Shown here piece after piece: positions 1 through 6,874 of a stretch of 64,000 nt of DNA (positions are counted from its first letter, which is position 1; every line of letters begins with the position of its first letter). The notes beneath the pieces are model-generated. The model was not told the origin of the DNA. It worked only from the letters and a program-made list of their open reading frames with translations, and ran no database searches. The position numbers were made by a program, and so were the translations under genes. This DNA is from Ohtaekwangia koreensis (GTDB taxonomy: Bacteria; Bacteroidota; Bacteroidia; Cytophagales; Cyclobacteriaceae), in assembly GCF_900167975.1 (NCBI RefSeq), contig NZ_FUZU01000001.1, positions 468,580 to 532,579 of the forward strand, given 5' to 3'.

Positions 1-6
1 CACAAT

Positions 7-36
7 AAAAAAAGCCACCGGACGTGGTGGCTTTTT
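7..36 (-). terminator. Intrinsic terminator after tRNA-Asn
   Basis: An 11-bp inverted repeat (arms 9-19 and 26-36, loop of 6) ends in a T-run on the minus strand, directly after the 3' end of the tRNA. The A-rich flank on the other side means it could also work for a transcript entering from the left edge. Confidence 0.85.
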
Positions 37-37
37 G

Positions 38-111
38 CTCCTCCTCTTGGACTTGAACCAAGGACCCTCTGATTAACAGTCAGATGCTCTAACCAGCTGA
101 GCTAAGGAGGA
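38..111 (-). tRNA. tRNA-Asn (anticodon GTT)
   Basis: Read on the minus strand, this 74-nt segment folds as a cloverleaf. The acceptor stem TCCTCCT pairs with AGGAGGA and is followed by a G discriminator. The anticodon arm has the 7-nt loop CTGTTAA with GTT at plus-strand 75-77, and the T arm is CTTGG-TTCAAGT-CCAAG. The CCA end is not encoded, so it would be added after transcription. GTT decodes asparagine AAC and AAU. A terminator follows at once and a good promoter lies about 20-50 nt upstream, so it appears to be a single-gene transcription unit. Confidence 0.96.
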
Positions 112-132
112 ATTCGTTTAAATTTGGGAGTG

Positions 133-164
133 CAATATTAAGGACTTGCATCTTAAATTTCAAA
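133..164 (-). promoter_or_regulatory. Promoter of tRNA-Asn
   Basis: On the minus strand the sequence reads TTTG, 20 nt, then TAATATTG. This matches the Bacteroidota promoter TTTG-N19..21-TAnnTTTG with one mismatch in the -7 box. It sits 22 nt before the mature 5' end of the tRNA. Confidence 0.65.
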
Positions 165-235
165 AACCTTCTCAAAAAATCTTAAGAATATTTTAAAAAG
201 ATTTCAGATTTTATTCCTCTCCCAAAATTTAAGAA

Positions 236-1000
236 TTATCCGTAGATCTCATTTAGAATGCCAGCCAGTCGTACACCTGCTTGTAATAGGCGATAGCGCA
301 CTACGTGAAAATGCTTATAGCCATACTGATAGCCAAGCTTGCCAGCTCCATAATCATACACTTGCTTGCGATAAGCCATGCTTTCGTATGCCCAATCGCG
401 AACCGAAGTATTTTGCCAGCTTGCCAGTTGGGCAGGTGTTGGCTTCTCTAATGACTGTGCAAGTTCGCTATAGCTCAGTTTCGTATCATCGATCATGTCG
501 CTATCCCACACACGGTGCAGGTTGCTGTCGACACGAAACCACATGATTTTTACGTCATTACCACCGCGGTCGTTTCCTCCGCCAACATGCAATGGCTGGT
601 GGATATCACCAATCAAGTGGATAAGCATTTTAATCCGCTCCGCTTCTGCTTGTCCGGTAAACTTCTTCGATTTTAATTCGGTAACGATGCGTTCAATGGC
701 TTGAATAACATCGCCATTCGGATTCTTCACACTCTGGTCGTACGTCTGCCCATCCTGAATAGTCACCCAATGCCAGTCGGCTGCGTAGTTATAAGTAGAA
801 TCAGATCGTATCTCGTCCATCCAAGTGCTGGCGATGGCCATCGACTGACCACTTAAAATCCGGTCTATTTCTTTTTTTGCTTTCTTGGATAAGTATTTTT
901 CAGCAATCCATCCGGTAGCCCGGTGGCCGGTTGGTCCCCAGGCGTTGGCATGTCCGTAGCTCAACAGGGTTAACAGAAGAAAGGCGGCTATTTTTTTCAT
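236..1000 (-). CDS. S1/P1 family secreted nuclease
   Basis: The product is 254 residues and belongs to the zinc-dependent S1/P1 nucleases, which cut single-stranded DNA and RNA and release 5'-nucleotides. I chose the ATG at 1000 because the protein then begins MKKIAAFLLLTLLS, a clean signal peptide; an in-frame start 36 nt further out would add a polar tail. The predicted mature protein starts at the Trp of NAWGPTGHR. In this family the N-terminal Trp, together with conserved His and Asp residues, holds the three zinc ions. The other ligand motifs are present: TGHR, WMDE, DWHW, HLIGDIHQPLH and NLHRVWD. It is probably periplasmic or secreted and serves nucleic-acid scavenging. It stands alone, with divergent DUF155 upstream. 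Confidence 0.93.
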   Translation of the reverse strand: MKKIAAFLLLTLLSYGHANAWGPTGHRATGWIAEKYLSKKAKKEIDRILSGQSMAIASTWMDEIRSDSTYNYAADWHWVTIQDGQTYDQSVKNPNGDVIQAIERIVTELKSKKFTGQAEAERIKMLIHLIGDIHQPLHVGGGNDRGGNDVKIMWFRVDSNLHRVWDSDMIDDTKLSYSELAQSLEKPTPAQLASWQNTSVRDWAYESMAYRKQVYDYGAGKLGYQYGYKHFHVVRYRLLQAGVRLAGILNEIYG

Positions 1001-1237
1001 TTGGATTAATTTATAGGTGCGCATGTCGGTAATCAATGGTAGGAAGACGTTTAGTTTTGAAGGTTTAAATCAAAGTATTGAAGTGTATCTAAGCCGCAAA
1101 TCTCGATTTTAAAACCAGTTTTCAAACACCCTTTATATAAAAGATATATTACCCGTTTATTATGATTTCTGTTATTGTCGGCAGAACTTTTATGCTGCCG
1201 CTATTCTTTTAACTTTATAGGTCTAAGTTTTTAGTGT

Positions 1238-2038
1238 ATGAATCAAACGGTGAAACTTTCTGCATTTCTTGTTGCTAACCAGTTGGATATAAAAGGCATT
1301 AAGGCCTTCCTCGATATTAAGCCATTGGCTGATTCATCTTCAGAACTATATTATAATTTCAGTGGTGACAAATACCAATATTATTTCAATTATGGTGTAG
1401 TGGTATTCGCAGGGTATAATGAAGACGAGATGAAGTTGGCTATAAAAACGATCTCAGGTTTTCAGAAAAGCCCATCCTTGAATTGGCTTCGCGATGACCA
1501 CGAGATACGGGTTGAAGAACGTTCTAACATTGCATTTGATTTTGATGAAGTAGTGATCGGAAGACTCGATGATAAAGTAATTCGCATTGCCATGTTTAAT
1601 CTCGCGCAATCTGTAGCGTTGGATTATTATCATGGTGTAAGTGAGACTTTGCTAACGGAAGTAAAAAGTTTTGCCAACCAGCTCGAGCTTACCGGTAAAC
1701 TCAAAATCAGCCGAAAAAATATGATGCGCTTCATAGGCAAAGCGTTGAATACACAAAACGAAATCGCGGAGAATATTTACATATTCGATTCACCAGAGCT
1801 GGTATGGGACGATGAGTATCTCGATAAACTTCACCAGGGATTGATGAAGCATTTCGATCTACGTGTACGCTATAACGAGGTAGAGTATACTTTGCGAATT
1901 ATTGAAGACAACCTCTCTGTATTCCGCGAAATTATTCATCAGCGTGAAAGCAGTCTGCTTGAATACATTATTATTATTTTGATTCTGGTAGAGGTATTTG
2001 ACCTGTTGATCTCGAAATTCATGAAGTTCTCCGTTTGA
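1238..2038 (+). CDS. RMD1/DUF155 family membrane-anchored protein
   Basis: The 266-residue product matches the DUF155 (RMD1/YagE/Sif2) family. Visible hallmarks are the central segment YYNFSGDKYQYYFNYGVVVF and a long helical region that ends in a single hydrophobic segment near residues 243-262 (EYIIIILILVEVFDLL). The topology would be a cytoplasmic body with a C-terminal membrane anchor. Yeast relatives are needed for mitochondrial translation or sporulation; the bacterial role is not established and I assign none. A -7-like element TAACTTTA lies at 1210-1217, but I find no clear -33 box. It is unlikely to belong to the glycan locus that follows. Confidence 0.85.
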   Translation: MNQTVKLSAFLVANQLDIKGIKAFLDIKPLADSSSELYYNFSGDKYQYYFNYGVVVFAGYNEDEMKLAIKTISGFQKSPSLNWLRDDHEIRVEERSNIAFDFDEVVIGRLDDKVIRIAMFNLAQSVALDYYHGVSETLLTEVKSFANQLELTGKLKISRKNMMRFIGKALNTQNEIAENIYIFDSPELVWDDEYLDKLHQGLMKHFDLRVRYNEVEYTLRIIEDNLSVFREIIHQRESSLLEYIIIILILVEVFDLLISKFMKFSV

Positions 2039-2141
2039 TTGTAGAATATCTGTCTATAAATCAGGATTATTACAGCGCATATAGATGTGATTTTTATACG
2101 GTCGTTCTGTAAATTGCAGGCAGGTGTAGCGGAAAGGTTGA

Positions 2142-5100
2142 ATGGATAAGAGGATTCTTTTAGGTATTGTATTTCTATTTACATGCCCGGTTTTGTTGAT
2201 CGCTCAGCCGGAGCCTTACCAGTTCATGCACGTAAACGTTAACGATGGACTGTCGCACAATGAAGTGCTGAGTTTTCTCAAAGACAAACGTGGGTTTCTT
2301 TGGATTGGCACCGTCTCCGGATTGAATCGGTATGACGGTTATTCGATGAAAGTCTTTCAGCACGATTCGCGCGATACAACGTCACTCATTCATAATTCAA
2401 TTCAGGATCTTTTTGAAATACCTGATGGTCGCCTGGGTATACTTACCAACGCAGGACTTACGCTATACGATCCGCAGACAGAAAAATTCCAAAAGGACCT
2501 TTCTTCTTTTTACAAGACTTATAACATTCCGCCTGGCGAATTATTAAATATTGTCAAAGATGGTGAAGGTAACTTCTGGTTTATCCATACCTCTGCAGGG
2601 TTACTGAAATATACTTCATCGACTGGTGAAATCACCTCGATCAGACACAACGTAAGGGATCTTAAAAGTATAGCATCGGATACAATTTCTTTTTTTGCCC
2701 AGGACAATCAGCGTAATAACTGGGTTATCCATGCCAATGGTATAATTGAAAAGATTGTTGTGAAGGGCGGTAGACACGAAGTTATATACCGGAATGACTA
2801 TCTGTTTCAGCAAAATAAAGGCGCTATATTACAGTATCGGTTTTTGTGCGATCGTGATGGGGACCTTTGGATTTTTATAGCAAATGATAATCAAGGTGTA
2901 TACTATTTTAGCATCCATAAAAAGGCTTTTAAACATTTTCATCGGGACAGTCCGGATGCCCGGCTAAGCGCAAACATTGTGCGCGATATGCAAGAAGATG
3001 AGAGAGGATTAATCTGGATGGGGACGGATCATGGAGGTATAAATCTTATTGATAAAAGTAATTCTTCGGTCCGCTATATTCAGCATCAGGATGAAGACGG
3101 AAAAAGTTTAGGTCAGAACAGCATCAATACACTATATAAAGACGAAGAAGGAATTATTTGGGTAGGCACCTATAAAAAAGGTATCAGCTATTATCATGAG
3201 AATATAATCCGTTTCCCGCTATATAAACATTCACCCGCGATGCCTTTTGGATTGCCGTATGCTGATGTGAATCGTTTTGTGGAGGATGATAAGGGAAACT
3301 TATGGATCGGTACCAATGGTGGAGGTCTGCTATATTTCAATCGCACTAACGGCAGGTTTACACAATATAGGTATAGCGCTGCAAATTCAAATAGTATTGG
3401 CAGTGATGTAATTGTAAGCTTGTACATTGATCATGAAAAGAAATTATGGATCGGTACATATTATGGGGGACTTACCTGTTATGACGGTAAAAAGTTTATT
3501 CGCTATAATCATAATCCATCCGATCCTTCAAGTTTATCAGCTCAAAGTGTATGGGAAATATTTGAAGATTCGCGCCATAGGCTTTGGATAGGAACATTGA
3601 ATGGTGGATTGAACTTGTTTGACGACAAGACAAAAACGTTTTCACATTATCGTGCGAGTGATCCCAATTCGATTGGGGCAGACTATATAGCCGCCATAAC
3701 GGAAGACAAAGCCGGTAACTTGTGGTTTGGTACAACGCTGGGCATAGATGTTCTCAGTCGCGCACGTGGAAGGTTTATTCACTATGAAAGTGAAAGTAAT
3801 AATCCGCGAAGCCTGAGCAACAATAGTATTTTGGATATTCGGGAAGATAACAAAGGAAGGGTATGGATAGGTACTTCCGGCGGACTAAACTTGTTCGATG
3901 GAAAGACGAATACATTTACAGTTTTTACAAAGGAGGATGGCCTTCCTCACAATACTATATTAACGATACTGCAGGATGATTCCGGGGATCTTTGGCTGAG
4001 CACACCAAACGGATTGTCTCAATTGATAATTACAAATGAACCGAACGGCAAAACGCAGTATAAATTTAAAAACTACAGTGAAGCCGAAGGACTTCAAGGA
4101 AAACAGTTTAATGAAAACGCTGCCTACAAAACTTCCCGTGGCGAACTGATATTTGGTGGCGCCAATGGCTTCAATATATTTAAACCGACACAACTTGGAT
4201 TGAATAAGTATTTACCCAAAGTAGTATTTACGGATTTTCAACTTTTTAACAAGAGTGTACACGCAGAAGAACGTATTGACGGGCAGGTATTGTTGTCAAA
4301 AGATATTTCCGAGACAAGTGAAATTACGTTGCCCCCTGGTAAAAATGTATTCTCGATTGAGTTTGCTGCACTGAACTATATTCATCCCGAAAAAAATCAG
4401 TATAAATATAAACTGGAAGGCTTTGATACTGATTGGTTATCTGCAGATAGTAAATCAAGGAGAGTAACATTTACCAACCTTGATCCCGGTGAGTATATAT
4501 TTAGAGTAAAGGCCGCCAATAATGATGGTATATGGAACAACGAAGGAGCGCATCTGAAAATATCGGTGTTGCCGCCTTTTTGGAAAACCCGTGCTGCGCT
4601 TACGTTATACTTCACGTTTATCATTATAGGATTATTGATTACAAGAAGGCTCGTTCAGCAACGGGAGAAAATGAAATTCGCGATGCAGCAAGAACGCCAG
4701 GAGGCTACGCGCATGCATGAACTCGATATGATGAAGATCAAGTTCTTTACAAACGTGAGTCACGAATTCCGCACACCGCTAACACTTATACTCACACCGA
4801 TTGAAAAGATATTGAAGCAAACGAAAGAGCCCGACCAGCTAAACCAGTTTCGGCTTATTCAGCGAAATGCAAAACGTTTGTTGAACCTGGTGAACCAATT
4901 GCTGGATTTCAGAAAGCTTGAAGTGCAGGAAATAAAATTCAATCCATCAGAAGGCGATATCATTCAATTTATAAAAGAAGCAGTATACTCGTTCTCGGAC
5001 CTATCGGAGAAGAAAGATATTCAACTACAATTTCAATCTTCGTTAACTTCACTTGAAACTATATTTGATCAGGATAAACTTGAGAAAATCCTGTTCAACT

Positions 5101-6281
5101 TACTATCGAATGCATTTAAATTTACTCCGGAACATGGCGCTGTAACGGTAGGGGTAGAGCAAATATCGGAAGGAGAAGAGCAGTGGTTGTCGATTCGCGT
5201 GAAAGATACCGGTATAGGTATACCAGCAGATAAACAGGAAAAGATTTTCGATCGGTTCTTCCAGAATGAGTTGCCCAAAAGCATGGTAAACCAGGGAAGT
5301 GGTATAGGTTTATCGATCACCAAGGAATTTGTGAAGATCCACGGAGGAACTATTTCAGTAGAGAGCGAGCCGGGCAACGGCAGTTGCTTTACAATAAAGA
5401 TTCCGCTACGCGAAGTTGGTAGTTACACAGAGAGTATACCTGCTGAATTTGTAGACCCTGTGTTAGCGACCGGGGGGCTCGTTGATGGTAGTGGTGATTC
5501 TTTTACTGCGAAGAAACCTCTGGTTTTATTGGTTGAGGACAATGAAGATTTTAGATTTTATTTGAAAGATAATCTTAAATCAGATTACCAGATAGTAGAA
5601 GCTTCCAATGGAAAAGACGGCTGGAAGAAAACGCAAGAGCAACTACCTGATTTGATTGTGAGTGATATCATGATGCCGGAAATGAATGGTATAGAGTTGT
5701 GTAAAAAAATCAAGTCAGATCAGCGCGTGTCACACATCCCGGTTATACTTCTCACAGCACGTGCTGCTGAGGAACAAAAAGTAGAAGGCTTCCAAGCCGG
5801 AGCAGACGACTATATCACGAAGCCCTTTAATTTTGAGATACTCGCATCGCGGATTCAAAACCTCATCGTGCAACGCGAGAAACTTCATAAGAATTTTCCA
5901 AAGCAACTGGACGTAAAGGCAAGCGAACTGAACATCACTCCTTTGGATGAAAAGTTTATTCGGAATGCTATTAAGTGTGTAGAGGAAAATGTTTCCAAAA
6001 CAGATTTCTCCGTTGAAGACATGAGTCGTGAGTTAGGCATTAGTCGTGCACATTTATACAAGAAGATTTTAGCGTTGACGGGAAAATCACCATTAGAGTT
6101 TATCCGTACCATCAGACTGCAGCAAGCTGCTCAACTTTTGGAGAAAAGTCAGTTAACGGTAGCAGAGATTGCCTACCAGGTGGGCTTTAACAATCCCAAA
6201 TACTTTGCACGTTATTTTAAAGAACAGTATAGTATACTACCCTCCGCCTATGCGGCAGGTAAGAGAAAAGGTACTTTGTAA
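2142..6281 (+). CDS. Hybrid two-component sensor/regulator (HTCS), probable xyloglucan locus activator
   Basis: This 1379-residue protein combines sensor kinase and transcription factor. A signal peptide (residues 1-21) is followed by a periplasmic two-bladed propeller sensor up to about residue 690; its repeats have the form xLWIGTxxGGLNxFDG, with at least nine visible. A Y_Y_Y domain (about 720-800) and one membrane segment (about 815-835) come next. The cytoplasmic part has HisKA with H874 in NVSHEFRTPL, an HATPase domain, a receiver domain with phosphoacceptor D1175 in VSDIMMPEMNG, and an AraC-type helix-turn-helix at about 1275-1379. In this family oligosaccharide binding in the periplasm leads to activation of the adjacent SusCD locus. 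The position just upstream of GH31-SusC-SusD supports that role, with xyloglucan oligosaccharide as the inferred ligand. Confidence 0.95.
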   Translation: MDKRILLGIVFLFTCPVLLIAQPEPYQFMHVNVNDGLSHNEVLSFLKDKRGFLWIGTVSGLNRYDGYSMKVFQHDSRDTTSLIHNSIQDLFEIPDGRLGILTNAGLTLYDPQTEKFQKDLSSFYKTYNIPPGELLNIVKDGEGNFWFIHTSAGLLKYTSSTGEITSIRHNVRDLKSIASDTISFFAQDNQRNNWVIHANGIIEKIVVKGGRHEVIYRNDYLFQQNKGAILQYRFLCDRDGDLWIFIANDNQGVYYFSIHKKAFKHFHRDSPDARLSANIVRDMQEDERGLIWMGTDHGGINLIDKSNSSVRYIQHQDEDGKSLGQNSINTLYKDEEGIIWVGTYKKGISYYHENIIRFPLYKHSPAMPFGLPYADVNRFVEDDKGNLWIGTNGGGLLYFNRTNGRFTQYRYSAANSNSIGSDVIVSLYIDHEKKLWIGTYYGGLTCYDGKKFIRYNHNPSDPSSLSAQSVWEIFEDSRHRLWIGTLNGGLNLFDDKTKTFSHYRASDPNSIGADYIAAITEDKAGNLWFGTTLGIDVLSRARGRFIHYESESNNPRSLSNNSILDIREDNKGRVWIGTSGGLNLFDGKTNTFTVFTKEDGLPHNTILTILQDDSGDLWLSTPNGLSQLIITNEPNGKTQYKFKNYSEAEGLQGKQFNENAAYKTSRGELIFGGANGFNIFKPTQLGLNKYLPKVVFTDFQLFNKSVHAEERIDGQVLLSKDISETSEITLPPGKNVFSIEFAALNYIHPEKNQYKYKLEGFDTDWLSADSKSRRVTFTNLDPGEYIFRVKAANNDGIWNNEGAHLKISVLPPFWKTRAALTLYFTFIIIGLLITRRLVQQREKMKFAMQQERQEATRMHELDMMKIKFFTNVSHEFRTPLTLILTPIEKILKQTKEPDQLNQFRLIQRNAKRLLNLVNQLLDFRKLEVQEIKFNPSEGDIIQFIKEAVYSFSDLSEKKDIQLQFQSSLTSLETIFDQDKLEKILFNLLSNAFKFTPEHGAVTVGVEQISEGEEQWLSIRVKDTGIGIPADKQEKIFDRFFQNELPKSMVNQGSGIGLSITKEFVKIHGGTISVESEPGNGSCFTIKIPLREVGSYTESIPAEFVDPVLATGGLVDGSGDSFTAKKPLVLLVEDNEDFRFYLKDNLKSDYQIVEASNGKDGWKKTQEQLPDLIVSDIMMPEMNGIELCKKIKSDQRVSHIPVILLTARAAEEQKVEGFQAGADDYITKPFNFEILASRIQNLIVQREKLHKNFPKQLDVKASELNITPLDEKFIRNAIKCVEENVSKTDFSVEDMSRELGISRAHLYKKILALTGKSPLEFIRTIRLQQAAQLLEKSQLTVAEIAYQVGFNNPKYFARYFKEQYSILPSAYAAGKRKGTL

Positions 6282-6336
6282 TTTTATCCCCCAAAAAGAG
6301 ACAATTCAATCCTACATCAAAGCGATTCTGTAACCC

Positions 6337-6364
6337 TTGTCTGACAATTCAGTTAGTAGTTTTG
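6337..6364 (+). promoter_or_regulatory. Promoter for small membrane peptide gene
   Basis: TTG (6337-6339), 17 nt, then TAGTTTTG (6357-6364) fits the flavobacterial/Cytophaga consensus TTG-N17..23-TAnnTTTG exactly. Initiation would fall near 6368-6372, about 15 nt before the start codon at 6384. Confidence 0.55.
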
Positions 6365-6383
6365 ATCTTATTCAAAAAAAGGA

Positions 6384-6488
6384 ATGTCACACGAGAAACT
6401 CAAACGTCTGAGTAGAATTATGCTCGCTATTGAAATTGCAATATACATTGCCATTGCAGCTTCGTTGTCTTTCATTGTTTTCTATTGA
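6384..6488 (+). CDS. Candidate small single-pass membrane protein (34 aa)
   Basis: An ATG at 6384 sits 2 nt after an AAAGG ribosome-binding-like stretch (AAAAAAAGGA) and opens a 34-codon frame to TGA at 6486-6488. The peptide begins MSHEKLKRLSR, a basic head, and continues with about 20 hydrophobic residues (MLAIEIAIYIAIAASLSFIV), so it would insert in the membrane with the basic end in the cytoplasm. A well-spaced promoter lies directly upstream. I recognise no family. It lies between the HTCS regulator and the GH31 gene. Its expression and any link to the glycan locus are inference. Confidence 0.5.
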   Translation: MSHEKLKRLSRIMLAIEIAIYIAIAASLSFIVFY

Positions 6489-6874
6489 TCTGATTAATAA
6501 GGAGCTAGGAATTGAATCAATTCTGCTAGTTCTGAATTTTACTATTCACAAAGGCGTTTTCATGACTTAAAGCCTGAAAGTCATCATTGACTTTTGATTT
6601 GTTTGTCCTCATGAGCAGCTAATTTTTCTTCCCGGAAATACTTATCGCCCCATCTTTTATTTTTTGTTGCCTGCCGCCTCGAAAATCACAAATCCAATCA
6701 TCGAAGCGATTTCGTCCAGTCTTTTGCAACAAATTGATACCCTCAGAAAACGTTTGAGCCTCCACGATCAGACAATTTGATACCCAATCAAAGCCTGTTA
6801 TACGCCTACCTTTACTGCAATCGATTACGAGAATTTTGCCTTGGAAACCGGTTGCATGAAAGAACACTTAAAGA
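6489..6874. promoter_or_regulatory. Long upstream region of the GH31-SusCD operon
   Basis: This 386-nt gap precedes the first enzyme gene of the locus and should contain its promoter and operator. I see a 7-bp hairpin at 6577-6594 (AAAGTCA, loop TCAT, TGACTTT) and an imperfect inverted repeat around 6505-6530. A 13-nt direct repeat lies closer to the gene and is listed separately. I find no convincing TAnnTTTG box, which fits an activator-dependent promoter but does not prove it. An 82-codon antisense frame covers 6619-6867; I recognise nothing in it. Confidence 0.4.
6730..6785 (+). repeat. 13-nt direct repeat upstream of GH31 (candidate HTCS operator)
   Basis: CAAATTGATACCC (6730-6742) and CAATTTGATACCC (6773-6785) differ at one position. 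They are 43 bp apart start to start, close to four helical turns, and end 90 bp before the GH31 start codon. Spaced direct repeats on one face of the helix are typical binding sites for AraC-type regulators such as the HTCS encoded upstream. The assignment is inference. Confidence 0.4.

Noticed and set aside
6619-6867. 82-codon antisense frame upstream of GH31
   Set aside because: It reads like protein in places (GKILVIDCSKGRRITG) but has no ribosome-binding site, no family match I recognise, and covers the region expected to hold the GH31 promoter and direct repeat. It is kept only as a possibility.
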